Below, piece after piece: positions 17,439-26,300 of a stretch of DNA of 60,891 nt. The position numbers and the translations under genes were made by a program. The notes under the pieces were generated by a model. The model searched no databases and was not told the origin of the DNA. It saw only the letters and a program-made list of their open reading frames with translations. Numbering within the stretch: position 1 is the first letter of the stretch; every line of letters begins with the position of its first letter. Source of the DNA: Halobacteriales archaeon QH_8_64_26 (GTDB lineage: Archaea > Halobacteriota > Halobacteria > Halobacteriales > Halococcaceae); contig PXRA01000013.1 of NCBI GenBank assembly GCA_003021725.1, positions 1,481 to 62,371 of the forward strand, in the 5' to 3' direction.

Positions 17439-19334
17439 ATGGAGTACGCCGCCCTCGTCGAGGTCTACGAGCGCCTCGAAGGGACCCAATCGACACTGGA
17501 GAAACGCGACGTGCTGGCCCAAGCGTTCGCCGATAGCGACGCCGAGCACCTCCCGCTGGTCGTGACGCTCGTCCAGGGCCATCTCTTTCCTGCCTGGCGA
17601 ACGGAGGAACTCGGCGTCTCCTCCAGTCTCACGAAGCGGGCGATCACGAAGGCCACCGGCGTCGAAGCGGCAGCGATCGACGAGCGTTGGCGCGAGACGG
17701 GCGATCTGGGCGACGCCGCCGCCTGGGCGAGCGAGAACGAAACCCAGCGAACGCTCGTCACCACTGATCTGACGGTCGAGGGGATCTGCACCACGCTTCG
17801 GGAGCTTGCGAACTACGAGGGCGAGGGCAGCCAGGAGAAGCGGATCGATGCGATCGCGCGGCTGCTCAGCGACGCCTCGCCATCGGAGGCGCGCTACGTT
17901 ACCCGGACGGCACTGGGCCACCTCCGCATCGGCGTCGGCGAGGGGCTCGTCCGTGATGGCATCGCCCTGGCCTTTCTCGACGGCAGCGACGGCGCGGATG
18001 CCGCCGGTCACGACGACGGTGATTCCGGTGTCGTCGGGCGATCGAACTCCGACGCCGGCGAGGGCAGCGACACTTCCGGTGCTGATAACATCGGTGACGC
18101 CGAGGCGACCAGCGTCGAGGGGAGCGATGGAACGGCAATAAAGGCCGTCGAACGCGCCTTCCAGGTCACGAACGACTACCCGCTGGTCGCCCGCACCGCG
18201 AAAGAAGAGGGCCTCACGGGGCTCTCCGAGTTGGGCATCGAACTCTTTCGGCCGGTGCGCGTGATGCTCGCCGAGAAGGCCGAGGAACTCGACACGGGAA
18301 TCGAGAGCGTCGCTGAGAAACCGAAAGACGTCCTTCTCGAGTCGAAGTACGATGGCGCGAGGATCCAAATCCACAAAGACGGCGAGGAGACCCGAGTGTT
18401 TACCCGCAAGCTCGAGGACGTCACCGAGGCCTTCCCCGATATCGTCCGAGCCGTCCGCGAGAACGTCGACGCCGAGCAATGCGTGCTCGACGGCGAGGCG
18501 ATCGGGTACGACCCCGAGACGGGAACTCCAGTGACCTTCCAGCGCTTCTCCCAACGCATCAAGCGCAAGTACGACGTTGAGAAACTATCCGAGGAGATCC
18601 CGGCGCTCGTCTACTGTTTCGACGTTCTCGCGCTGGAGGGCAAGTCGCTGCTCGATAGGTCCCTCGAAGCGCGTCTCGACGCCTTGGAGGGGGTTCTCGA
18701 TGCCGAGCCGGGCGCGATCGAGCGGGCCGAGAACGAACGAGTGACCGACGAGGAGAGCGCCCGGGAGTTCTACGAGAAGGCCTTGGAAGCGGGCCACGAG
18801 GGGGTCATGCTGAAGAACCTGAACGCACGCTACCAGCCGGGCCGTCGGGTCGGGCACATGATGAAGGCGAAACCCACGATGGAGACCTTAGACCTCCTCG
18901 TCACGCGGGCCCAGTACAGCGAGGGACGGCGCAGCGACTTCCTCGGGCGGCTCTTTCTTTCCTGCCGCGACGATACCGGCGAGGATTCTCAGGACGGAGC
19001 CGACGCCGGTGGGAGCGAGGACGACCGAACCGGACGGGAAAAAGACGGACAACGCTTCCGCGAAGCGGGTCGGCTCGCGACCGGCTACACCGACGAGCAG
19101 TTGCGCGAACTCACCGAGCGGCTCGAGGAGCTATTGGTCGAACGGGAGGGCCAGGTCTTCGACGTCGAACCGGAGATCGTCCTCGAAATCGAGTACGAGG
19201 CGATCCAGCCCTCCAGCAAGTACGACTCGGGCTATGCACTACGATTCCCCCGCTTCCTCCGGGTCCGTGAGGACCTCGCGCCCGCCGACGCCGATACGCT
19301 CTCGCGCGTCGAAGAACTGTACGACCAGCAGTGA
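17439..19334 (+). CDS. lig: ATP-dependent DNA ligase
   Basis: A 631-aa archaeal replicative-type DNA ligase. Residues 1 to about 290 form the DNA-binding domain (MEYAALVEVYERLEGTQS; TVEGICTTLRELANYEGEGS; LRIGVGEGLVRD). The adenylation domain follows with motif I ESKYDGAR (nucleophile K303), then motif III-like FDVLALEG, motif IV GVMLKN and motif V MMKAKP. An OB-fold domain completes it. Two acidic low-complexity inserts are unusual: residues about 185-230 (Asp/Gly/Ser-rich, within the DNA-binding domain) and about 508-535 (GEDSQDGADAGGSEDD). It seals nicks in replication and repair, in the cytoplasm. It lies just after coxB with its own promoter. Confidence 0.92.
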   Translation: MEYAALVEVYERLEGTQSTLEKRDVLAQAFADSDAEHLPLVVTLVQGHLFPAWRTEELGVSSSLTKRAITKATGVEAAAIDERWRETGDLGDAAAWASENETQRTLVTTDLTVEGICTTLRELANYEGEGSQEKRIDAIARLLSDASPSEARYVTRTALGHLRIGVGEGLVRDGIALAFLDGSDGADAAGHDDGDSGVVGRSNSDAGEGSDTSGADNIGDAEATSVEGSDGTAIKAVERAFQVTNDYPLVARTAKEEGLTGLSELGIELFRPVRVMLAEKAEELDTGIESVAEKPKDVLLESKYDGARIQIHKDGEETRVFTRKLEDVTEAFPDIVRAVRENVDAEQCVLDGEAIGYDPETGTPVTFQRFSQRIKRKYDVEKLSEEIPALVYCFDVLALEGKSLLDRSLEARLDALEGVLDAEPGAIERAENERVTDEESAREFYEKALEAGHEGVMLKNLNARYQPGRRVGHMMKAKPTMETLDLLVTRAQYSEGRRSDFLGRLFLSCRDDTGEDSQDGADAGGSEDDRTGREKDGQRFREAGRLATGYTDEQLRELTERLEELLVEREGQVFDVEPEIVLEIEYEAIQPSSKYDSGYALRFPRFLRVREDLAPADADTLSRVEELYDQQ

Positions 19335-19403
19335 GTCGGTGCCAATCGAAACTTCACTGACGATCGGAAACACCCATACCGGCCCGCCCCATACGACCGC
19401 TCA

Positions 19404-20407
19404 GTGACGGGATCGAACGTCGGGTCGCCGTCCGACACCGGGGTCCGGCTCAGGGACGGCATCGAGATCGAACTGGGTGATGGCACCACCATTGTCGCCG
19501 ACGGGACGCGATCGGCGGGCGACATCGCGCTTCTCAGCCACGCCCACGGCGATCACCTCTACGACGACCCGCCCGAGAGCGTCGTCTGCTCGGCGCTTAC
19601 TGCCGCCCTCGCCGAAGCCAGGCGAGAGGAGGGCGGTCCGCTCTCCCGCGAGACGGTCCCCGAGATCGACCTGCGACCCGCTGGCCACGTCGCCGGCTCG
19701 CGGGCCGCGCTGATCACCGACCCCGATACCGGAGTGCGGTACTGTTATACCGGCGATATCTCGACACGGGATCGCTTCTACCTCCCCGGGTTCGAACCGC
19801 CCGATGCCGACGTCCTGATACTCGAAACGACCTACGGGAGCCCCGAGTACGTCTTTCCCAACCAGTCCGAGATCGAAGCCGAGATCGTCGAGTGGCTCGG
19901 GAGGACGATGGATCGGCCGGTGCTCCTGTTCGGCTACTCGCTCGGGCGCGCCCAGAAGCTTCAACTCCTCGCCCGGCGGGCCGACCGCTCCCGCGTACTC
20001 GTCTGGAAGGCGATCACGAGGATCAACAGCGTGATGACGTTTCCTTCGACGCCGAGCGCTCGGGGCCCGAGACCGACCTGGAGGCCGGCGATACCCTCGT
20101 ACTCCCGACGGGAACGAACAACCTCGCGTTCGTCGATTCGATAATCGAGGCGACCGGAGCGCTCAAAGCCGGTTTCTCGGGATGGGCGATCGATTCGGCC
20201 TTCCGGTATCGCGGCGGCTACGACGCGACCTTCTCCCTCTCCGATCATCCCGATTTCACCGAGCTGGTAGGGGTAGTAGAGGCGGTCGATCCGGAACTCG
20301 TCTATACACACCACGGGTTCGCCGAGGAGTTCGCGACCCATTTGACCGGGCTGGGCTACGAGAGCCGAGCGCTCAAGGCCAATCAGACGGCACTCGGCGA
20401 GTTCTGA
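19404..20407 (+). pseudogene. metallo-beta-lactamase exonuclease-like gene with one frameshift
   Basis: Starts at GTG 19404 (MTGSNVGSPS). The metal-binding SHAHGDHLYDD (HxHxDH) and later RPAGHVAGS and YTGDIS are typical of MBL-fold RNA/DNA nucleases of the exonuclease or mRNA 3'-processing type. The frame is lost between about 20020 and 20045 (AITRINSV) and continues in another frame with DDVSFDAERSGPETDLEAGD through YTHHGFAEEFATHLTGLGYES to TGA 20407, where the final His motif HHGF is seen. A single one-base change would join them into about 334 residues. Either a recent loss or a sequence error; the reading on both sides is intact. Confidence 0.75.
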
Positions 20408-20587
20408 CCGACTGTAGGGTCCGGGAGCCCGTCTTCCCGACCGGTAGCGCCGGCCAGGTTCGCCCTCTCGTACCGTCCGACGCGTCCCGAACCGGGAGCG
20501 GGCCGAGCGTGCTCCTCGGAGCGGATAAATGCCCGGATATATCCATGCCGAACGTACTTGTAATCGTACTTCGTCATAACGGACGAG

Positions 20588-20752
20588 ATGGACCGACGAG
20601 AGGAAATCGAGATCAGGGACTGCGTCGAGTGCGCCTGGTCGGTCCACGCCGACGAGCACGATGCGGTCGGGCTCAGCCGTCTCGTTATCGAGCACGCCGT
20701 CGAGACCGGCCACGACATCGAAACCCGGTTCGTGCGGCCACACGTCTGGTGA
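20588..20752 (+). CDS. 54-aa Cys/His small protein
   Basis: A 54-residue protein from ATG 20588 (MDRREEIEIRDCVECAWSVH). It has a CxxC pair (C12, C15) with several His residues downstream (H20, H24, H36, H42), a layout like one-domain zinc-binding proteins common in haloarchaea. The acidic, balanced composition and stop placement support it as real. No partner or function can be assigned. Confidence 0.55.
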   Translation: MDRREEIEIRDCVECAWSVHADEHDAVGLSRLVIEHAVETGHDIETRFVRPHVW

Positions 20753-21020
20753 TCGCTTTCTCTCTATCGAAGCCTCTCTACATTCGAAGCCGATAGCACG
20801 CTCGCAACCGCCTCCCTTCCACGGGTGGTTTTGGCAGCGGGCGGCTATCAGCGCTGCTCCTTTTTGATGCAACGGTCGTTCCCGTTCGCTCGCATGGCTC
20901 GCTCACCTCTCACTCCCCGCTCTCATTCGCTCCCTGCGGTCGCTCACGAGAACAGATTTTTACTGCGCCCCTTAAGCGAGCGACCACAGGGGGCGAGCGG
21001 GACGCAGCAAAAAGGTGCAA
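20753..21020. other. intergenic repeat-rich stretch beside tRNA-Pro
   Basis: 268 bp with no convincing gene. It holds several CGCTC/GAGCG-type inverted motifs (for example TTCGCTCGCATGGCTCGCTC and CGCTCACGAG) and the phrase GCGCCCCTTAAGCGAGCG close to the 3' end of the tRNA gene on the opposite strand. These are short haloarchaeal-style palindromes. No attachment-site duplication of the tRNA end was found within the window. Confidence 0.4.
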
Positions 21021-21093
21021 TGGGACCGCTCGGATTTGAACCGAGGTCACGGGCACCCAAGGCCCGAAGTATACCAAGCTAACCCACGGTCCC
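21021..21093 (-). tRNA. tRNA-Pro (anticodon TGG)
   Basis: A 73-nt cloverleaf on the minus strand. The acceptor stem GGGACCG pairs with CGGTCCC and is followed by discriminator A at 21021. The anticodon stem CGGGC pairs with GCCCG around the loop CTTGGGT, giving anticodon TGG (proline, CCA codons). The T-arm is CTCGG-TTCAAAT-CCGAG. No intron is needed, and CCA is not encoded. The T-arm, anticodon arm and acceptor pair fully; the D-arm was not checked base by base. Confidence 0.9.
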
Positions 21094-21174
21094 GACGGTC
21101 GTTACTGTCGGAACCGATCGCCCGTGTGTCGACCAGCGGAATACATATACCGCCTTCGGCGTAAATCGGATTGA

Positions 21175-21495
21175 ATGGTGACCGCCGTCGAACTGGGCGC
21201 GATCGCGGTCGTGCTCGTCGCGTTGCTGCTGCTTGCACGCCTCCTCAGCGTTGTTCGACCGCTGCTTGTCAATACAGTCGTGGGACTCGCCGCGTTCTTC
21301 CTCGCGAGTCTCTTGGGAGTCGAAGTCGCCGTGAGCGCCTTCGTGATCGCCCTCGTCGCCCTCGGCGGGCTACCGGGCGCGCTCGTCGTCATCCTGCTTT
21401 CGTTGCTCGACGTGGCGTTCGTCCCGACGGTGCTTGCCGTCCTTTCCGAGATGGCGTCGACCCGGTCCTGGCAATGGGTTCTCCCGATCCGATGA
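21175..21495 (+). CDS. BofA-family (pro-sigmaK processing inhibitor-like) membrane protein
   Basis: A 106-aa very hydrophobic protein (MVTAVELGAIAVVLVALLLL). Pattern: an N-terminal span, then PLLVNTVVGLAAFFLASLLGVEV, then a Gly-rich third span, ending LDVAFVP. Haloarchaeal proteins with this LVNTVVGL...LGG.PGA layout are usually annotated as BofA family, although archaea have no sigma-K and the role is unknown. It meets the convergent zinc-finger gene end to end at 21495/21496. Confidence 0.65.
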   Translation: MVTAVELGAIAVVLVALLLLARLLSVVRPLLVNTVVGLAAFFLASLLGVEVAVSAFVIALVALGGLPGALVVILLSLLDVAFVPTVLAVLSEMASTRSWQWVLPIR

Positions 21496-21783
21496 CTACC
21501 CGAACACCGAGTACGCGAACAGAAGCAGGAAATACAGCGCCATAAGCGCGAGCAGTGCTTTCAGCCGGAACAGCCGAAGGTTTTCCTCCTCGCTGGCGTA
21601 GGCCGCCTCGAAGGCCTCGCGCTCGCCGTTGGTCAGTCGCTCGGAATGGGAAAGCCCGCGATGTAGCGCGAGCAGGTCGCCCTCGGTGAATCGTCGGTCA
21701 CAGTACTCACACCGGATCGGCCCTCCGGTGTCGCCTTGCCCGGGCTCTTCGATGGCGCTTCCGGTGACGTCGGCGGTGCTCAC
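21496..21783 (-). CDS. C2H2 zinc-finger protein with C-terminal membrane helix
   Basis: A protein of about 95 aa. A single C2H2 finger, CEYCDRRFTEGDLLALHRGLSH, is followed by a short helix (ERLTNGEREAFEAAYASEEENL), a basic patch (RLFRLKALL) and one membrane span (LALMALYFLLLFAYSVF), so the finger would face the cytoplasm. GTG 21783 (VSTADVTGS) is taken as start by comparison of the N-terminus with the short Ser/Thr/Ala leader usual in such proteins. An in-frame ATG at 21816 is the alternative. Function unknown. Confidence 0.65.
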   Translation of the reverse strand: MSTADVTGSAIEEPGQGDTGGPIRCEYCDRRFTEGDLLALHRGLSHSERLTNGEREAFEAAYASEEENLRLFRLKALLALMALYFLLLFAYSVFG

Positions 21784-21873
21784 GACCGGTCTTTCGGGAC
21801 CAATACCAATAGGCACGGCGGTCGAGACCGCTGGGGGCTACCCACCGACGAGGAAGGCGGTGAGTCGGGAGGG

Positions 21874-21880
21874 TTTTTAC
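21874..21880 (+). promoter_or_regulatory. coxC TATA-like box
   Basis: TTTTTAC is centred about 26 bases before ATG 21903, supporting that start over the GTG at 21891. Confidence 0.5.
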
Positions 21881-21902
21881 TGACGGGCGCGTGACCTCCG
21901 AT

Positions 21903-22763
21903 ATGGGAATCGCGGACGATACGGAAGACCACGGTGGACACCACTTGCCTGCCACCGAGGACTGGCCCCAGGGGTTCGGCGAGGCGAGCTGGTGGCCCTT
22001 CGTCGCCGCGCTGGGTGCGGCCGGCATCTACGTCGGGGCGGCGCTGTTTATAATGACCAGCGGCGGGAGCAATCTCGTGCCATCGATTGCCGGCCCGGCG
22101 GTAGTCGTCGCCAGTATCGGACTCTTCCTCGTCGGTCTCTATGGATGGCTCTATCACGCCTTCGTCGCCGCCTTCTGGTCGCATGGAACCGAGGAACACG
22201 GCTCGCGGTCGCTTCGGTTCGGGATGTTGTTGTTCCTCGGTTCCGAAATCTCGACGTTCGGCGCGGGCTTTATTTACTACTTCTTCATCCGCGCCGGAGC
22301 GTGGCCACCCACCGAATTGCCACCGTTGGTCAGTTCGCTCGTGCTTGCGAACACGGCGCTGCTGGTACTCAGTTCCATTACGCTACATTACGCACACGTT
22401 GGCCTCCGGAAGGGTAATCGGCGGCGCTTTATCGGTCTGCTCGGGGCGACGTTGCTGCTCGGGGTGGTCTTTATCGGCGGTCAGGTACTGGAGTACTACG
22501 AGTTCATCGTCCACGAGGGCTTTACCCTCACCGACGGCATCTTCGCGAGTGCCTTCTTCGGGCTCACCGGCCTGCACGGTCTACACGTCACGATGGGGGC
22601 AGTGCTGCTGGGCATCGTCTTCATGCGGGGGCTGTTCGGCCAGTACTCCGCGGAGCGACACACCTCCGTGAGTACGGTCTCGATGTACTGGCACTTCGTC
22701 GACGTGGTGTGGATCTTCCTCGTCGTCGTGCTCTATCTCGGCGCGGCGATCACCGCCATCTGA
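21903..22763 (+). CDS. coxC: cytochrome c oxidase subunit III
   Basis: A 286-aa membrane protein of the haem-copper oxidase. It begins MGIADDTEDHGGHHLP with a His/Asp-rich cytoplasmic leader, then WPQGFGEASWWPF and about seven hydrophobic spans. The family's glutamate-containing helix is seen at FLGSEISTFGAGFIYYFF, and the final span carries HFVDVVWIFLVVVLYL, a hallmark of subunit III. It stabilises subunits I and II. It is separated from coxB by DNA ligase and other genes, so the cox genes are not one operon here. Confidence 0.92.
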   Translation: MGIADDTEDHGGHHLPATEDWPQGFGEASWWPFVAALGAAGIYVGAALFIMTSGGSNLVPSIAGPAVVVASIGLFLVGLYGWLYHAFVAAFWSHGTEEHGSRSLRFGMLLFLGSEISTFGAGFIYYFFIRAGAWPPTELPPLVSSLVLANTALLVLSSITLHYAHVGLRKGNRRRFIGLLGATLLLGVVFIGGQVLEYYEFIVHEGFTLTDGIFASAFFGLTGLHGLHVTMGAVLLGIVFMRGLFGQYSAERHTSVSTVSMYWHFVDVVWIFLVVVLYLGAAITAI

Positions 22764-22893
22764 GGGTGGTCGTCGCGTTCGTCTCGCTCTCGTTCTTCTC
22801 CGCCGGTTGCTCTCCGGGTTTTTCGGTTCCCGTCGGTCTCCGGGAGGCGAGCCGTCGATAGGACGTGTTCTGTGGTCGCTCCGGTCGTAGTCG

Positions 22894-23127
22894 TTAGTGG
22901 TCCCCTTTCCACTCCGCGATACACTCCTCGTCACAGAAATGCAGCGCGTCGTCGTATCCGGCGTCCCCAGCGTCGTTGAGAGCGCCGGGGTCGTCGGTCT
23001 CGTTCTCGATCGTTTCGCTATCCAGAGTCTCCCACTCCATCGGGGACAGGGAGTTCCCGCAGTTCTCACAGGTCACGCTCTCGGTGTCGCCGCTCGGGTT
23101 CGGCGTCGTATCGGAGGGTTCGTGCAT
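22894..23127 (-). CDS. small zinc-ribbon protein
   Basis: A 77-aa acidic protein starting MHEPSDTTPNPSGDTESVTCENCGNSL at ATG 23127. Four cysteines form two pairs (CENC; FCDEEC), with His in LHFCDEEC and the terminal WKGDH. This matches single-zinc haloarchaeal proteins of the DUF7576 kind, a family name given with moderate confidence. It is convergent with the coxC gene end and its start is 252 bp from the divergent mcm gene. No function known. Confidence 0.7.
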   Translation of the reverse strand: MHEPSDTTPNPSGDTESVTCENCGNSLSPMEWETLDSETIENETDDPGALNDAGDAGYDDALHFCDEECIAEWKGDH

Positions 23128-23230
23128 ACCCGATATGGTGGTCGGCGAACACATAGAATCACGGCTTGCGGTCGCCGAAGCCCTGGCGACTCGCTTCGGT
23201 CCCGGACCGATTCGGCTGTGGGGTGTCGAC

Positions 23231-23264
23231 GGTTACGGCGATCCAGGGGTTACGGCGATTCAGG
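23231..23264 (+). repeat. two 17-bp tandem repeats upstream of mcm
   Basis: GGTTACGGCGATCCAGG (23231-23247) is followed at once by GGTTACGGCGATTCAGG (23248-23264), one mismatch apart. A third degenerate copy (GGTCACGGCGAT) starts at 23265. The block ends about 100 bp before the mcm start. It may be a replication-type repeat or a protein-binding array; no evidence decides. Confidence 0.6.
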
Positions 23265-23379
23265 GGTCACGGCGATACCGAGGGTCCCGGCGGCCCGCAG
23301 CTCCGGTAGTCATGCTGGCGTCGTTCACTTCCGGTCCGGGGTACCAAGGTTGATACGGGACGCCGAAGTACTGTACCTA

Positions 23380-26300
23380 ATGGCAACTGCGGAGAGCACC
23401 GAGTTGGTCGATCGCTTCGAGGAGTTCTACCGCACCTACTACCGCAACGAGATCGGAGAACTAGCTCAGAAATATCCCTCCGAGCAGCGCTCGCTGTACG
23501 TAAACTGGAACGATCTCTACCAGTTCGATCCCGACCTCGCGGAGGACTACCAGTCCCAGCCCGGCCAACTACAGGAGTACGCCGAGGAGGCCCTGCGAGT
23601 CTACGAGCTGCCGATCGACGTCGGGCTCGGCCAGGCTCACGTTCGGATCGATCTGAACAATCCGACCGAGATCAGGGAGATCCGCGCCCACCATCGCGGT
23701 CAGTTGCTGTCGGTGCGTGGCATCGTTCGGAAGGCAACCGACGTTCGCCCGAAGATCCAGGAAGCGGCCTTCGAGTGCCAGCGCTGTGGCACCCTCACTC
23801 GTATTCCTCAAACCGGCGGGGACTTCCAGGAACCCCACGAGTGCCAGGGCTGTGAGCGCCAGGGTCCCTTCGAGATCAACTTCGATCAATCCGAGTTCGT
23901 CGACGCCCAGAAGCTACGCGTCCAGGAATCCCCCGAAGGACTCAGGGGCGGCGAGACTCCCCAAAACATCGACATCCACATCGAGGACGACATCACGGGG
24001 AAGGTCACCGCGGGCGATCACGTCCGGGCAAGCGGTATCCTGCATCTCGACCAGCAGGACGACGGCCAGTCGAAGTCACCGATCTTCGACGTCTACATGG
24101 ACGGTCTCACCGTCGAGATCGAGGACGAGCAGTTCGAGGACATGGACATCACCGAAGCCGACAAGGGCGCGATCGTCGAACTATCTTCGGAACCGGATAT
24201 CTACGAGCAGATGGTCGCGTCGATCGCCCCGTCGATCTACGGCTACGACCAGGAGAAACTCGCTATGCTGCTCCAACTCTTCTCGGGGGTTACCAAACAC
24301 CTCCCAGACGAGTCGCGCATTCGGGGGGATATGCACCTTCTCTTCATTGGAGATCCTGGGACTGGCAAATGCGTCGCGGGCGATACGAAAGTAACGCTCG
24401 CTGACGGTTCGGAGAGAGCGATCGGCGAGATCGTCGAGTCGAATCTCGACGACCCCGTTCCAGTGGACGACGGCGTCTACGGCGAGGTGGACTTCCGGGT
24501 GCCCTCGCTCGACTCGGACGGGAGGCTCACGCATCGACGGGCGAGGAAGGTCTGGAAGCGAGAAGCACCAGCCGAGATGTATCGCATTCGAACCGCCAGC
24601 GGCAAAGAGGTCGAGGTTACGCCCTCTCATCCGCTGTTCGTCCAGCGCGAGGGTCGCTTCGAGGGAGTAAAAGCCGCCGATCTGGGCGAGGGGCAGTTCG
24701 TCGCGACGCCTCGTCGAATCCCGACCGAGGGTGACGATACCCTCGACATCGAGTACCGGGACTCGCGCTCGCCGAACGCCGTCCGGCTCGACCTGCCTGA
24801 AGAGTGGACACCCCGACTCGCACGACTCGTCGGCTACGTCATCGCGGAAGGCTACGTCGTACTAAGGGATGATCACACCGGCGACGTACGGATTACCAAT
24901 AACGACCGGGAGATACTCGAGGACGTAACGGACGCGTTCGAGGGCCTCGGTCTGAACTACACCGAGCGGGCGTCCCGTCCCGGGAAGAGCGCACGCGAGA
25001 TCATGTGTACATCCGGCGAGTTCGCGAGTTTCCTCGCCGCGCTCGAACCGTCGATCCTCGAACGCTCGGCTCAGCAGCGAGTTCCGGACGCGCTCATGCG
25101 TGCGAGCCCCACGATCAAGAGCGCGTTCGTGAAAGCGCTCGTCGAAAGTGAGGGACACGTTTCGACCACCGAACGCGAGATAGCGGTCGGATCGACGAGC
25201 TTCGAGTTGCTCGACGGCGTTCGCAGCCTGCTGCTCGCACTCGGTATCGGCTCGCAACTAAGGGAGCAGGCCGGCGGGAGCTTTCGACTACGGATCAGTG
25301 GTACCGACTTCGAGCGCTACGTCAAGGAGGTCGGATTCGTCACTGATCGGAAGTCGGTCGCGTCGCGAGCGTTCGACGGAACGAACTCGAATACTAACAC
25401 CGATGTCGTAGCGAACGTCGGCGAAACGCTGCAGCGTATCAGGGAGGCGCTCGCGCTCTCGCAGTCGGCGTGTGGTCTCCCGCGAAGCACCTACCAGCAC
25501 TACGAGCGCGGCGACAGGAATCCGGGCCGCGAGAGCCTTCATACTGCACTCACCACGTTCGAGCGTCTCGAGTTCCTACGGGAGAGGAAACGGCGGATCG
25601 AGAACGGCAACGGCGGGTGGGACGCAATCGAGACTGTCAGAGGAGAACTGAGTATTCCACAGCGGCGGCTAGCCGACGGGATCGGCGTCACGCAGACGGC
25701 CATCAGCTACTACGAGTGCGAGGGAGTCGTCCCGGACGGGGGCCGCGTCCGCGGCGCAAAGGAGGTCGTTCTCGACCGAATCGACGACGCCCTCGCCGTC
25801 GAAGATACTATCGAACGACTCCGCGCGGTAGCCGGCAGCGACGTCGCGTGGGACCGGATCGAATCGATCGAACCGATCGAACCGACCGACGAGTGGGTGT
25901 ACGACCTGGAGATCGAGGGCACGCACAACTACCTCACGAACAACGTCCTCTCGCACAACTCCCAGCTCCTACAATATATTCGACACATAGCTCCACGATC
26001 GGTGTATACCTCCGGTAAGGGGTCGTCGAGTGCTGGCCTCACGGCTGCTGCGGTTCGCGATGATTTCGGCGACGGACAGCAGTGGACCCTAGAAGCGGGC
26101 GCGCTCGTCCTCGCCGATCGCGGGATCGCCGCCGTTGACGAGATCGATAAGATGCGACCGGAGGATCGCTCGGCCATGCACGAAGCGCTCGAACAACAGT
26201 CCTATCACCCGAATTCGGAAGTCCTCCTCGCGGATGGACACCGAGTCGAGATCGGCGAGTTCGTCGACGAACGGATGGCCGACCGTTCCGACGACGTAAT

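Noticed and set aside
20877-21010. Possible CRISPR-like repeat cluster near tRNA-Pro
   Set aside because: Short GAGCG/CGCTC motifs are not regularly spaced and have no unique spacers; no cas genes.
21021-21093. tRNA-Pro as an integration site for a provirus or island
   Set aside because: No repeat of the tRNA 3' end, no integrase and no block of foreign genes beside it.
22897-23379. In-frame extension of mcm by 161 codons
   Set aside because: The sequence is Arg/Ser-rich with no homology and covers the tandem repeats and the opposite-strand zinc gene; MCM homology starts at 23380.
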